Assembly (NCBI GenBank): GCA_019359535.1
Contig: JAHHHE010000002.1
Span: 31,435-95,434, forward strand
Source of the DNA: Gloeocapsa sp. UFS-A4-WI-NPMV-4B04
GTDB taxonomy: Bacteria; Cyanobacteriota; Cyanobacteriia; Cyanobacteriales; Chroococcidiopsidaceae
Length of the DNA: 64,000 nucleotides
Direction of reading: 5' to 3'
Both the position numbers and the translations under genes were made by a program. How positions within the stretch are numbered: the first letter of the stretch is position 1; each line of letters starts with the position of its first letter. A model generated the notes under the pieces. That model worked only from the letters and a program-made list of their open reading frames with translations, was not told the DNA's origin and made no database searches. Below, piece after piece: positions 28,565 to 39,411 of this stretch.

Positions 28565-29881
28565 TTAACTGGGTTTGGTATGAGTAGCAACAGTCAACTC
28601 TGCTTGCAGAAAGTCAATAAACTGTCGTGCTGTGCGTCCTGAACGACCATTATGCCGCGTTGCCCACTGTAATGCTCGATATTCTAAATCTTCTGGGCTG
28701 AGAGTAATTTTAGCTTGCTCTGCTAAATGGCGAACAATTTTTAAGTAAGTTGCCTGGTTAGCTGGTTCAAAAGTTAAAGTTAGACCAAAGCGATCGCTAA
28801 ACGAAAGCTTCTCCTGCATTGTATCCCAAGCATGGACTTCATCATTATTGCTAGGACGTGGGCGATCGCCAAAAAATTCTCGAATTAAATGTCGGCGATT
28901 AGAAGTCGCATATACTACCACATTTTGCGATCGTGCGGTCAAGTTACCTTCCAACACAACTTTAAAAGCTTTAAAAGCATCGTCGTCTTCTTCAAATGAA
29001 AGGTCATCTACAAAAATGATGAACTTCTGTGGTACATCCCGTAATTGTTCTACGATTGCTGGTAAATCTCTTAAGTCAGATTTAGCGACTTCAATGAGGC
29101 GCAAGTGGCGAGTGCTATATTCATTTAACAACGCCTTCACCAGAGAAGACTTGCCAGAACCACGACTGCCGTAGAGTAATACGTGCAATGCTGGGTAGCC
29201 TGCAAGTAAAAACTCGGTATTATTCACCAAAACCTCGCGCTGAAATTCATAACCCACTAGCTGATTCAATTTAACTGGATCAGAATGCTGAATCCCCACT
29301 ATTTGCCCTGTTTGCCAACGCAAAGCGCGATATTGGGCAAATATACCAGTGCCAAATTCTCGGTAGTAGGCTGCAAATTCCTCCAGTTCTGCCGCCCATT
29401 CTAGCTGTTGTAGCCTTGCTTTTATTGGTAACTTATGCAGTGTTTCTACCTCAACAGCAGAATGATTCCAGGCAATAGGCGTAACAGGCAGATTGCTAGC
29501 AGCTTGCACCCACTGACTGAGAGTATCGCTATTGCAATTGTAGAGACTTCGTAAAGCTTGTAAATCTTGCTGCGCGGCGGCTACTAAAGCTGGTGGTAGC
29601 TTCGCTAAGTCTACTTGCTGAACTTGACGAGTAAAGGGGTTATCATCTTTGAGAATTTGAGTAATTAGGTAGTCTTGCCAGCTTTGATTTGAAGCGGCGA
29701 GGGTTTTGAACCACTTGCCGTATGCTTGGAGGCAGTCTACTCCACCGTCACTATGGCGTAGAGATTGCAACAAATGAAGGAAAGTTTGACCAATTTCGTC
29801 TGTAAGCACAGATTGATAGAGTAACAGCGACGCTGCTTGAAGTTGGAGAAATTGGATCGAGGCTAATGCTTTACTATCCAT
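28565..29881 (-). CDS. DUF815-like AAA ATPase
   Basis: LHVLLYGSRGSGKSSLVKALLNEYSTRHLRLIEVAKSDLRDLPAIVEQLRDVPQKFIIFVDDLSFEEDDDAFKAFKVVLEG. Confidence 0.85.
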   Translation of the reverse strand: MDSKALASIQFLQLQAASLLLYQSVLTDEIGQTFLHLLQSLRHSDGGVDCLQAYGKWFKTLAASNQSWQDYLITQILKDDNPFTRQVQQVDLAKLPPALVAAAQQDLQALRSLYNCNSDTLSQWVQAASNLPVTPIAWNHSAVEVETLHKLPIKARLQQLEWAAELEEFAAYYREFGTGIFAQYRALRWQTGQIVGIQHSDPVKLNQLVGYEFQREVLVNNTEFLLAGYPALHVLLYGSRGSGKSSLVKALLNEYSTRHLRLIEVAKSDLRDLPAIVEQLRDVPQKFIIFVDDLSFEEDDDAFKAFKVVLEGNLTARSQNVVVYATSNRRHLIREFFGDRPRPSNNDEVHAWDTMQEKLSFSDRFGLTLTFEPANQATYLKIVRHLAEQAKITLSPEDLEYRALQWATRHNGRSGRTARQFIDFLQAELTVATHTKPS

Positions 29882-29966
29882 AACAAACTGAGTAATGTAT
29901 CACAGCTATGGTAAATTGTCTGCCGACGATTGTAGATAAATTCAGATTATAGATAGGTAAGAAGTA

Positions 29967-30281
29967 ATGAATTTAGGGATTATCGCGGCGATCGCCTACG
30001 GTATATTAGCTATTGTCGGCGGCATCATTGGCTACGTGCAAGTTTCTAGCAAAGCTTCGCTGATTTCTGGCAGCATCAGTGGCTTATTATTGATTTTTGC
30101 TGGAGTGATCCAACTAGGGGGACAAGCTTGGGGTTTAATTTTAGCAACAGTTATTACCGTTCTTTTAGTTATTGTTTTTGCGATCCGGCTAGCTAAAACT
30201 CGTAAATTTATGCCTGCGGGATTGATGGCTATTTTAGGTTTAGTAACACTTGGGGTTATGGTAAATCAACTTTTTGGTTGA
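29967..30281 (+). CDS. TMEM14 family small membrane protein
   Basis: 104 aa, Gly-rich TM helices, IAYGILAIVGGIIGYVQVSSKASLISGSISGLLL. Confidence 0.85.
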   Translation: MNLGIIAAIAYGILAIVGGIIGYVQVSSKASLISGSISGLLLIFAGVIQLGGQAWGLILATVITVLLVIVFAIRLAKTRKFMPAGLMAILGLVTLGVMVNQLFG

Positions 30282-30354
30282 GTAAATGCGATCGCTCTTT
30301 ATGTCAAATAAGGATTGAAATGCGATCGCCGCAAACCATCAATTTACACTCTCG

Positions 30355-30530
30355 TTATAAAATACTAGGATCTTCCCCCAACTCTCTTAATCTGGCAGCT
30401 AGGCGATTGGCCCGTTCACGTTCTTGTTTAGTCCGTTGCTGTTCCTGTTCCGCTTGTTGTTCAGCTGCTTCTGGTAACAAAATGAGATTGCCAGCACTGT
30501 CAAAAAAGCGCAACCACACTGCTATTTCTG
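30355..30530 (-). pseudogene. C-terminal remnant of a Uma2 (DUF820) family protein
   Basis: Reverse strand reads IAVWLRFFDSAGNLILLPEAAEQQAEQEQQRTKQERERANRLAARLRELGEDPSIL*, the typical Uma2 tail, with no N-terminal domain upstream. Confidence 0.75.
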
Positions 30531-30566
30531 TGTAGTTCCTCTAAAGTTGGAGCTAAAAATAAATAT

Positions 30567-30594
30567 AGCCCCGCTAACTTTGAGCGGGGCTAGT
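30567..30594. terminator. Hairpin agccccgctaactttgagcggggct followed by T-rich sequence
   Basis: Inverted repeat agccccgct / agcggggct read directly. Confidence 0.7.
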
Positions 30595-30767
30595 TTATTC
30601 TTAATTACAGAACTAACACTAATAATCAAGTTCTGTGTTCACTACCTTTTGCATTAGCAGAATCAGGTAGTAGTATGTGCAACACCGAGCAATCGACCCA
30701 AATGAGAATTTTGCAAGAAAGCTTGACTTCAGCATGAGTCATGATTTTATTGGCTCCCGCTCTAACT

Positions 30768-31328
30768 TCATTTTTGTGAGAAGGAGATTGGGATTCCACA
30801 CTCGAATTGTTGGTTCCAACAGAATTCTTCTGCTTCTGTGCGTGAAAACTTGAATGCATAACCATCGTCTGGAGAAATTCTAGTCGACCCCAGATACTTC
30901 ATTCTAACCTTATCTCTATAATATGTAATAGCTTCCTCTAGAGATACCAGAGAGATTAATGTATTATCTCCTGAGCAGAATTTCAGTCCAACTTGTGTAG
31001 CGTACCAAATTAACCATTTTCCAACAGGTTCGATCAGGCGATTAGTTGCTTCACCTTGATTAGCAGGATTAGACTCTAGTTGTTCGATTTCCAAAAAGCT
31101 TGGAGGCCCAGGGTAATAGTAAAGACCATATCGAACTAATCCCCAAACTTGTGACTCATAAGCTTTGACAATGTTTTGACATTCAAAGTCTGTTGCTTGC
31201 CAGAAATCAGGCCAATTAAACTCCCAATCAGTTGGCATATCATTGAGTGCAGCTGGCGTGACTAGAGCAGGTTGTATTCCGGCAGCTAGAGTTTTAACTG
31301 GCACTTGACAGGAGCCAATGCTAGTCAT
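30768..31328 (-). CDS. Hypothetical protein
   Basis: 186-aa ORF of coding-like composition; no family recognised. Confidence 0.5.
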   Translation of the reverse strand: MTSIGSCQVPVKTLAAGIQPALVTPAALNDMPTDWEFNWPDFWQATDFECQNIVKAYESQVWGLVRYGLYYYPGPPSFLEIEQLESNPANQGEATNRLIEPVGKWLIWYATQVGLKFCSGDNTLISLVSLEEAITYYRDKVRMKYLGSTRISPDDGYAFKFSRTEAEEFCWNQQFECGIPISFSQK

Positions 31329-31496
31329 TCAAATTATTCTACAAAATTAATTATATGCCGTCCCAAACATTATCTGAGTATCCCCATCACTCTCTTGGAG
31401 CTAGAAGCAAACTTACCAAATCTAAATGCTGTTGTGCGATCAACGTTTCCCCTGATGAACTGCCGTGCGATCGCTAATAGTTAAACTAATCTGAAA

Positions 31497-31922
31497 TTAC
31501 CCCTGCATCTGCTCACTCAAACGCTGTTCTAACCTTTCTACCAACGTATTAACATCTGCTGCAACTTGCTCAAAACAAATCGGTGGTGCAGGTTCTGGTT
31601 CAAATAAAATTAGCTTTAATTGACCACTACTAATCCCAAGCATGAGAACTTCTTTTTCAGGTTTATGAGCATCTATAACTCCCAAGATTTCCTGAAGCTT
31701 GTTCTCTAATTTGTTATTTAGTGTTTCGATCGCTTCTCTGTGACAATAAACGAAATGTGGCGTAGGTTGAAGATCAATAGCCAAAGTATCTTTAGTGTCT
31801 CCATTCTCTAGCCACACTCCCCAAGAAAGCGCTGCTAATTCTTGCTGATTGGCTTTGACAAATTGATTCAATTGTCGCCGCCATTTATTGTCTGCTGATT
31901 CAGGCTGGGTGCTACCAAACAT
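31497..31922 (-). CDS. Conserved cyanobacterial protein, likely beta-carboxysome assembly chaperone CcmS
   Basis: MFGSTQPESADNKWRRQLNQFVKANQQELAALSWGVWLE...LQPTPHFVYCHREAIETLN matches my memory of the family annotated CcmS; not verified. Confidence 0.5.
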   Translation of the reverse strand: MFGSTQPESADNKWRRQLNQFVKANQQELAALSWGVWLENGDTKDTLAIDLQPTPHFVYCHREAIETLNNKLENKLQEILGVIDAHKPEKEVLMLGISSGQLKLILFEPEPAPPICFEQVAADVNTLVERLEQRLSEQMQG

Positions 31923-31949
31923 TATGTCTGCGTTTCGTTGTAAGCAATA

Positions 31950-33770
31950 TCATCTCAAGCCAGATTGTACACGCCAAAGGCTAGCATAAATTCGTTCTTG
32001 CTCAAGTAATTGTTCATGCGTTCCCTGTTCTACTAAGAAGCCATGTTCCATCACATAGATACAATCGGCATTACGGACAGTAGAAAGGCGATGCGCGATC
32101 GCAATTGTTGTTCTATCTATGGTAATTCGTTCGAGCGATCGCTGGATTGCTGCTTCAGTTTCATTATCCACAGCAGATGTAGCCTCATCCAAAATTAGGA
32201 TTGGTGGATTCTTCAAAATAGCACGTGCGATCGCGATTCTTTGTCGTTGTCCACCCGATAACTTTTGCCCACGCTCACCCACAATCGTTTCATACTCTTG
32301 AGGCAATTGCATGATAAATTCGTGAGCTTCAGCAACCTTAGCCGCCTCTATGATCTGATTCAAAGTAGCATCAGGACTACCATAGGCAATATTCTCTGCT
32401 ACAGTGCCATGAAATAGAAATACATCTTGACTGACTAAGCCAATACACGCTCGTAAATCCCTAAACTTCAAGTCACGGATTTCAATATCATCAAGAGTAA
32501 TACTTCCTGATTGCACTTCGTACAGTCGAAGTAAAAGTTTTACTAATGTACTTTTACCTGAACCAGTCGAACCAACAATTGCAATTGTTTTACCCGCCGG
32601 AATATGTAGAGAAAGATTTTGAATTACTGGTTTGCGTCCATTGTAAGCAAAGGTGACATTATACAATTCCAACTCACCGCGTACTTTCTCTATAGGTAAC
32701 GAAACATCTCCTGTATGAATTTCAATTGGAGTATCAAGAAGATTCATAACTCGATTAGTAGAAGCCATTGCGCGTTGATACTGATCGAAAGTTTCTCCTA
32801 ATCTTGTTAAAGGCCAGAGTAAGCGCTGAATTAGGAACACTAAAACGCTGTAAGTACCTACAGACATTTTTCCGGCGACAGCCGCCATACCGCCATATAG
32901 CAGTAAAGCGGTAAAACCAACCAAAATGATCATCCGAATTAAAGGGACAAAAGCAGCCGAAAGCGCGATCGCATGGCGGTTACTTTGGCGATAAGCTTCA
33001 CTGTCTTCTGCTAGCCGTGATATTTCGTAGTCTTCAGCAGTGAAGCTTTTAATTGTCGTAATTCCCGATATATTATTTGACAATCGAGCATTAAGTAAAC
33101 CTACTTTTTCCCGCACATCAGCATAACGGGGAGCCAAAAGACGCTGAAAAGCAACAGAACCCCATAAAATAAATGGCATGGGTAGCATCGCCATCCACGC
33201 CACACTGGGAGCGAGAACGAAGAAAGCACCGCCAATTACAATTACGGTTGTCGAGACTTGAATTAAGTCATTAGCGCCGACATCCAAAAATCGCTCTAGT
33301 TGGTTGATATCGTCGCTCAAAATAGACATCAAACCGCCTGTAGAGCGTTCTTCAAAATAGGCAAGTTCTAGTTCTTGTAAATGGCTGTATGCGTCCAAGC
33401 GCAAATCGTGTTGAATTTTTTGTCCTAAATTGCGCCACAGTCGAGCATAAGCATATTCAAAGACAGATTCTAGTATCCAGACGATCACAGTGAGGATCGA
33501 AAGGATCAAGAACTGAGTAAAAACATCTTTCACACCCCAACGCGCAATGATCGAATCTTGTTGCTTCACCACCACATCAACAGCGATCCCAATTAATGCG
33601 GGTGGTGCTAGATCAAAGATTTTATTCAAAACTGAGCAAATAGTCGCAAGCCTAATTGAGGAGCGATATTTGCGGCTATATTGAAGCAGGCGCTGGAGGG
33701 GATAACTAGCGCGGTTTCTTTTCCTAATTGCCGTCTTGGTTCCTTGAAAACGCGATCGCAATTTTGACAC
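31950..33770 (-). CDS. ABC transporter, fused permease and ATP-binding domains
   Basis: TM domain then Walker [20 protein letters not shown], signature [16 protein letters not shown], Walker [13 protein letters not shown]. Confidence 0.95.
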   Translation of the reverse strand: MSKLRSRFQGTKTAIRKRNRASYPLQRLLQYSRKYRSSIRLATICSVLNKIFDLAPPALIGIAVDVVVKQQDSIIARWGVKDVFTQFLILSILTVIVWILESVFEYAYARLWRNLGQKIQHDLRLDAYSHLQELELAYFEERSTGGLMSILSDDINQLERFLDVGANDLIQVSTTVIVIGGAFFVLAPSVAWMAMLPMPFILWGSVAFQRLLAPRYADVREKVGLLNARLSNNISGITTIKSFTAEDYEISRLAEDSEAYRQSNRHAIALSAAFVPLIRMIILVGFTALLLYGGMAAVAGKMSVGTYSVLVFLIQRLLWPLTRLGETFDQYQRAMASTNRVMNLLDTPIEIHTGDVSLPIEKVRGELELYNVTFAYNGRKPVIQNLSLHIPAGKTIAIVGSTGSGKSTLVKLLLRLYEVQSGSITLDDIEIRDLKFRDLRACIGLVSQDVFLFHGTVAENIAYGSPDATLNQIIEAAKVAEAHEFIMQLPQEYETIVGERGQKLSGGQRQRIAIARAILKNPPILILDEATSAVDNETEAAIQRSLERITIDRTTIAIAHRLSTVRNADCIYVMEHGFLVEQGTHEQLLEQERIYASLWRVQSGLR

Positions 33771-33912
33771 TAAGAGTCTATCCGAAAGCCTATTACTAAG
33801 TACGTGGACACTAGAAACACTAAAATTATTCTCCTTCGATTCCTGCCGAATCGCGGCGGGAATTGAGGACTCTCACCCTATCATTTTAGTTAAATTTAAT
33901 TTAATTATCCGC

Positions 33913-34689
33913 TTAAAATTTATAACTCAACACTGCAATTGCCGAGCCATTCTGCGGTAAATCAGCTGGTTTAAGAGCGATAGTGTCACTATTCGAGCGA
34001 CGTACTGGCGTTCCATCCATCAACGCTAGAAATTCATCTAATCCTACAATATCGCAGCTAGCACTATCAGCAGCTTGGGTGCGGTAGTGGGTGGGAATAA
34101 TCAATTTAGGATTAAGAGTTTGAATCGCCTGTTGAGCTTCTTGAGGTGTATAGGCTTTTGCACCGCCACCTACTGGAATTAATAGTAAATCTGGTCGTCC
34201 CATCAGGATTCTTTGCTCAGTTGTAATCGGCGCAGCAGATCCCCCTAAGTGGAGAATGTTAATTCCCCCTTGATTCCAGCGCCAAGCTACATTTGTACCA
34301 AATCGTCTTCCACCAAAGCGATCGTGATTTGTAGCAATTCCTTGTACTTGTATTGAGTTGAACTCGTAAATACCAGGTTCATAAATTAACCGAGGATTCC
34401 CAGGTACTTGTTCTACTGCTCCTTCATCCAATAGCTGGCTACTAATCAATACTAAATCTGTAGCTACTTTTGGCGCGCGATATCCTGCTGTGCATCCCAA
34501 TGTCCGAAACGGATTTACTAAAATTCTAGTTCCGCCAGTGGTAAACAAAAAGCAAGTATGACCAAGCCACTGAATCGAAACTGAATTGCCAATTGGCGCT
34601 GAATCAGCTTTGTATTCTGAAGCCAAGGTAGTAATTAGGGTGGTCATTACCCCTGCCCCAGCATATGCCATCAATTGTCGCCGTTTCAT
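33913..34689 (-). CDS. MBL fold metallo-hydrolase (UlaG/YtkL-like)
   Basis: SIQWLGHTCFLFTTGGTRILVNPFR; LLLIPVGGGAKAYTPQEAQQAIQTLNPKLIIPTHY. Confidence 0.85.
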   Translation of the reverse strand: MKRRQLMAYAGAGVMTTLITTLASEYKADSAPIGNSVSIQWLGHTCFLFTTGGTRILVNPFRTLGCTAGYRAPKVATDLVLISSQLLDEGAVEQVPGNPRLIYEPGIYEFNSIQVQGIATNHDRFGGRRFGTNVAWRWNQGGINILHLGGSAAPITTEQRILMGRPDLLLIPVGGGAKAYTPQEAQQAIQTLNPKLIIPTHYRTQAADSASCDIVGLDEFLALMDGTPVRRSNSDTIALKPADLPQNGSAIAVLSYKF

Positions 34690-35282
34690 TTTTTCTCCAG
34701 TTGTTTCAGGAAATTTCGTAATAATTGCTTCCCTGAAGTTGTTAGCACACTCTCCGGGTGAAACTGGACACCCTCGACAAGAGGATAGTTCCGGTGTCGC
34801 ACACCCATAATAGTTCCATCCTCAACCCAAGCAGTAATCTCCAGTACATCTGGACAAGTTTGCCGCTCAATTACCAGACTATGATACCGGGTTGCGGTCA
34901 ATGGATTCTCTAATCCTTGAAAAACACCTACCCCAGTATGAGACACCTGAGACGTTTTCCCGTGCATTAATTCTGGAGCAGACACAATTTGACCACCGAA
35001 GACTTGACCAATGCTTTGATGTCCCAAGCACACCCCCAGAATTGGTAAACTAGATCCTAGCTGTTGAATTAAATCCAGGGAAATTCCAGCATCTTCTGGT
35101 CTACCTGGCCCTGGAGAAATTACTATGCCATCTGGTCGTAGTTGGCGAATCTGATCTAAGCTGATTTGGTCGTTGCGGTAGACCTGAATTTCGGCTGCAA
35201 TGGGAAATTCTGTTCCCAATTCTCCTAAATATTGCACCAAGTTATAGGTAAAGCTGTCGTAATTATCAATAACTATAATCAA
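34686..35282 (-). CDS. Anthranilate / aminodeoxychorismate synthase component II (glutamine amidotransferase)
   Basis: MIIVIDNYDSFTYNLVQYLGELG, ISPGPGRPEDAG, GVCLGHQSIGQVFGG, GVQFHPESVLT. Confidence 0.92.
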   Translation of the reverse strand: MIIVIDNYDSFTYNLVQYLGELGTEFPIAAEIQVYRNDQISLDQIRQLRPDGIVISPGPGRPEDAGISLDLIQQLGSSLPILGVCLGHQSIGQVFGGQIVSAPELMHGKTSQVSHTGVGVFQGLENPLTATRYHSLVIERQTCPDVLEITAWVEDGTIMGVRHRNYPLVEGVQFHPESVLTTSGKQLLRNFLKQLEKK

Positions 35283-35298
35283 CGTTGACTATCCTCTT

Positions 35299-35814
35299 TT
35301 AACTGAAAGTAGACTTAATCAACGCTAGCATTGGAGGAAATAATAATGCTCCGGCTACCAAAATCGCTGTTAAAGCTGAGACAAGGACAGCACCAGCAGC
35401 ACAGTCTTTGGCAATTTTGGCTAGTTCATGGTAAGACTGCTTAACGGTTAAGTCAACGACTGACTCGATCGCTGTATTAAGTAGCTCCATTACTAGCACT
35501 AAACCACTGGTAAGCGAAATTACAGCTATTTCAATTGCTTGCAGACGGAAACAAACAGCTAAAGCGATCGCCACCATGCCGATAATTAAGTGAATACGAA
35601 AGTTGCGTTGCGTTTCAAAAGCGTAGCTGAGTCCAGCCCAAGCATATTTGAAACTCACGAATAAATTCGAGGCGACTTTCCAGGATAACTCCCGCTTGCT
35701 CGTAGCAACCTTTTCTGGTTGATTTGGCGTTGACATCGAAAGTTCTTGAGACATAATAATATACCACAATATAGGAGTTTGGGAGCCATAGACTTCGCTA
35801 TTACCTATTGGCAT
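35299..35814 (-). CDS. Diacylglycerol kinase family protein
   Basis: SFKYAWAGLSYAFETQRNFRIHLIIG, LVLVMELLNTAIESVVDL. Confidence 0.9.
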   Translation of the reverse strand: MPIGNSEVYGSQTPILWYIIMSQELSMSTPNQPEKVATSKRELSWKVASNLFVSFKYAWAGLSYAFETQRNFRIHLIIGMVAIALAVCFRLQAIEIAVISLTSGLVLVMELLNTAIESVVDLTVKQSYHELAKIAKDCAAGAVLVSALTAILVAGALLFPPMLALIKSTFS

Positions 35815-36275
35815 TAACTGCTAATTGTTATTTTCTATAGGAACAGTCTAATTTAGACAATCAGGAATTGACTAATATTATCCTTACCTTTAATGTTTAC
35901 GGATAATTACGGCTTTTGGTTTTACCTAAGTCCATTAATATTTTTATTTCACAAGCAGCACCAGATTTTATCGCTTAGTAAATTAAGTACAATTAACTAC
36001 TTATATGTTTAATTTAATGCCTATGACTGCGTGCTTGCTAACTTATTATATGTGTCAAAAAAATTGCTTCTCTATTATTAAGCAATATTATAAGTTAACA
36101 AAATTATAAGTTAACAAAATTATGTTTACCATCAGTATCTTAATTGAAAATAGTGTATAAATTGTATTGGATACTTTGTACTATTTATGCCAAAATTAAG
36201 ATTTTTATAGGGATGAGAGACGCTATTGTAAATTAGCTAAACTAAAGACTTCAAATTACAGCATTTACTCCAAAA

Positions 36276-36794
36276 TCATGCTGGATTAATGGCAAGATTA
36301 AACGCTTGCAGTAATATGTCTTGCTGAGTTAGCATTTGGACTAGATGGGCTTCGTCAGGATGATCCCAACCCAAAAGATGCAGTAAACCGTGTGCTGCTA
36401 ACCAAGCTAGCTCAGTTTTGAGAGTATGTCCCTGCTGCTGGGCTTGGCGATTAGCTGTATCGACAGAAATGATAATATCACCAAGATATAGAGGCAGCGA
36501 TCGCATTTCAACTGACTGCGGACAATCTAGCTCTAAAGCAGCAAACGCTAAAACATCAGTGGGCTTGTTTTGCTCACGGTACTGAGTATTAAGTGCCTGA
36601 ATTGCGGCATCGTCAGTCAGGCGGAGGCTAAGTTCGTAACCTTGTGCTGGGGGAAGATGAGATTGCAGGATTTCTAGCCAACGCTCAAACCAAGTTTCCC
36701 ATGTTTCAGACGCGATCGCGTCGTCGGTATATTCGGGAATTGATTTCAACGAGGCTTCTAAAAAACAATCCTGCACACTCACTTCAACTTGCAT
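36276..36794 (-). CDS. ybeY: rRNA maturation RNase YbeY
   Basis: [45 protein letters not shown] metal site. Confidence 0.95.
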   Translation of the reverse strand: MQVEVSVQDCFLEASLKSIPEYTDDAIASETWETWFERWLEILQSHLPPAQGYELSLRLTDDAAIQALNTQYREQNKPTDVLAFAALELDCPQSVEMRSLPLYLGDIIISVDTANRQAQQQGHTLKTELAWLAAHGLLHLLGWDHPDEAHLVQMLTQQDILLQAFNLAINPA

Positions 36795-36813
36795 TCAATT
36801 CTCCTTTTTATAG

Positions 36814-36996
36814 TTAGCGAGTTAGGTAAGCAAGTCCCACAAGAACAGCCAAAAGCCCCATCGTTGTCAGGGCAAAATGTTGTAGGGAAGTACCCCGCTT
36901 GCTGACCATGTTCCGCATAGCGAGTTTAATGTAACTCGGTTTAGCTTCCGTTGCGGCTGGTGTTGATTCAGCTTCGGGATGATCGCTCATAGTCAT
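36814..36996 (-). CDS. DUF3285-like small membrane protein
   Basis: 60 aa; PSYIKLAMRNMVSKRGTSLQHFALTTMGLLAVLVGLAYL. Confidence 0.8.
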   Translation of the reverse strand: MTMSDHPEAESTPAATEAKPSYIKLAMRNMVSKRGTSLQHFALTTMGLLAVLVGLAYLTR

Positions 36997-37090
36997 AGCT
37001 TTAACACTGATAATATCAATAAGAACTCCTCCCCCAATCTAACAGCTAGCTTGGCAGAGTTGTTCCCCAGCTCCCCTGCTCCCCATCTCC

Positions 37091-38213
37091 TTAATTAGTA
37101 CCACTTTCCACCAATTGATTCTGCTGACGTAAATAAGCTTGGATAAACGAGTCTATCTCCCCATTCATCACATCAGCGATCGCCGTTGTTTCTACACCAG
37201 TACGCAGATCCTTTACCATTTGGTAGGGATGAAATACATAGTTACGGATCTGATTACCCCAAGCCGCTTCTACCATATCACCCCGAATCTGAGCAACTTC
37301 TTGAGCGCGTTGTTCTTGGGCAATAATCAGTAGCTTTGCTTTCAGGATGACAAGAGCTTTTTCTTTATTTTGCAACTGACTTCGTTCTTGAGTACAGCGC
37401 ACAGCAATTCCAGTGGGAATATGAGTAATTCGTACTGCTGTTTCTACTTTGTTGACATTTTGCCCACCCTTACCACCAGCTCTCGATGTGGTAATTTCTA
37501 GATCCTTTTCGGGAATTTCTAGCTGCACAGAATTATCTATCTGTGGCATTATTTCCACACCAGCAAAACTCGTTTGCCGCTTGCCATTTGCATTAAACGG
37601 CGAAATCCGCACCAAACGATGAGTTCCTTTTTCCGATTTTAGGTAGCCATAAGCATAGCGCCCACTAATTTCTATGGTGACAGATTTAATTCCTGCTTCA
37701 TCTCCCTCAGAAATTTCAGCTAAATGTACTTTATAGCCGTGATCTTCCCCCCATCTCGTATACATTCGCAGCAGCATTTCTGTCCAATCTTGAGCGTCTG
37801 TACCACCCGCGCCAGCACTGATTGTCAGAACGGCTCCTTTGTCGTCGTAGAGTCCAGATAACAACTGTTGCAACTCCCACTGATCGAGATCACGATTTAA
37901 GTGGGTAATATTTGTTTCGGCTTCTTGGAGTAGCGATTCGTCAGTTTCTAACTCTAGTAACTCTAAAACTGCTTTAGTATCTTCTAGATTGGTTTGCCAC
38001 TGGTAATACTGCTGAAGGTGATCCTTGAGATCATTAAGTTCTTGTAAGGTTTGCCCAGCAGTTGTTTGATCGTCCCAAAATTGAGGTTGAGCTGCTATTT
38101 GTTCTAAATCTTGAATTTTGGCGGTTAGTGCTGGTACGTCAAAGATAGTCCTGAGTTTTACCCAGGCGCTGAGACAACTTTTCGACTTCGCGTTTAGTTT
38201 CTAGGGTATCCAT
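37091..38213 (-). CDS. prfB: Peptide chain release factor 2, with programmed +1 frameshift
   Basis: Short [27 protein letters not shown] ends TAT-CTT-TGA-C; +1 shift gives [14 protein letters not shown]... continuing into the RF2 body with GGQ ([18 protein letters not shown]). Confidence 0.95.
38138..38144 (-). promoter_or_regulatory. RF2 programmed frameshift site CTTTGAC
   Basis: Plus strand gtcaaag at 38138-38144; TGA at 38139-38141 in frame 0. Confidence 0.93.
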
Positions 38214-38296
38214 AGTGATTGTGTAGGCGATCGCGTTTTATTGTTGGTATCGCTGTTATATATTTCTATCTTTGATCTTAGCGACTCTAAAAAACA

Positions 38297-38321
38297 GTAG
38301 GGTGAGCAATGCCCACCCTAC
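38297..38321. repeat. Palindrome gtagggtgagcaatgcccaccctac
   Basis: Near-perfect inverted repeat downstream of prfB start / Bax-inhibitor stop. Confidence 0.7.
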
Positions 38322-38350
38322 TTAACTACGGTTATTCTACTTAAGTTCGC

Positions 38351-39079
38351 TTAGTCACGGCTATTGATCGCAATCAGCAACCGCAAAATAAAAATGAACA
38401 AATTAATGTACGTCAGGTACATTGATAATGCGGCTGGTAGGTACTGATCGTTGCGATAAGTACGGGGCAAGATGTAGAAATCTACTACCGCAGCACCAGC
38501 AAATAGAAATACGCCGATGCCTGAAATCGCAATTTCTAACCACGTTGGTGTATAGACACCAAACATAGATAGCAAAAATTGACCCACGAGAACAACAAGA
38601 AGAGCAATTACACCTAACCCGATTGTTTTCGTCAACGCCATACCGTCGCGCTCAGACAAATTCGAGCCAATTTGACGGGCAGCAATAAAAGTAATGCCAC
38701 AGCCAAAAGCCGCAGCAGCAATGCCCGTGATGCCTACATTATCGGTTCTCAGTGCTAGAAAGACGATGCCACTAAGCGTATAGCCAGTCAGCAGACTATA
38801 AGTTGCAAGCAGTGGTAGGGCAACTTTGTTGTTTCCTTTCTCGGCGACATTACTAGCCACAAAGAAAAGAATTAACTCTAGGATGACGGCTCCAATGAAA
38901 GTCGGAAAGAACAAACCTGGGTTTGTACGTATAACTCCAAGTCCACCGTAAGTACCCAGTGCTGTTAAGACAAGTCCACCACCTACGAAGGGCAGAGCAT
39001 TAGCAATAACATTAGGGCCAATCAGCGCTTGGGTTTTTGCCTCACGAATGGCATTACGTAAGTTACTGGTGTTACTCAT
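38351..39079 (-). CDS. Bax inhibitor-1 / YccA family membrane protein
   Basis: Seven-TM pattern, LLATYSLLTGYTLSGIVFLAL, FYILPRTYRNDQYLPAALSMYLTYINLFIFILRLL. Confidence 0.88.
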   Translation of the reverse strand: MSNTSNLRNAIREAKTQALIGPNVIANALPFVGGGLVLTALGTYGGLGVIRTNPGLFFPTFIGAVILELILFFVASNVAEKGNNKVALPLLATYSLLTGYTLSGIVFLALRTDNVGITGIAAAAFGCGITFIAARQIGSNLSERDGMALTKTIGLGVIALLVVLVGQFLLSMFGVYTPTWLEIAISGIGVFLFAGAAVVDFYILPRTYRNDQYLPAALSMYLTYINLFIFILRLLIAINSRD

Positions 39080-39411
39080 GATCTCTCAAATTTATAAGTC
39101 GTTTTGAAGCGACAACATTACTATTTACGCCTTACATTCATTGTCGCTCAAATCCTAAGCGATCAGCTAGGAGGAATTGAAAGGCGTTGCTGCTTGTTTT
39201 CTTTCACAAAAACTTAGCTTACTATCCTATTGACTTAGAAGATATACGTAGAAATGCCGAATTATCAAGAGACACCTCTTCACAAGTTCAGTAAAACGAC
39301 GATGGTTTCTTAACCTTTATCTATCGACAATAAACTCAGCTTTGTTAAAAGTTTACGCAACTCCTGTTACTTCCCCAGAGAAAAGAGTTTATCGCTGCTA
39401 GCTGAGGATTT

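Noticed and set aside
30278-30535. Plus-strand ORF overlapping the TMEM14 stop codon
   Set aside because: Cys/Ser/Arg-rich translation; the minus strand carries the recognisable Uma2 tail.
30626-30865. 79-aa minus-strand ORF
   Set aside because: Overlaps the 186-aa ORF in another frame and has no recognisable motif.
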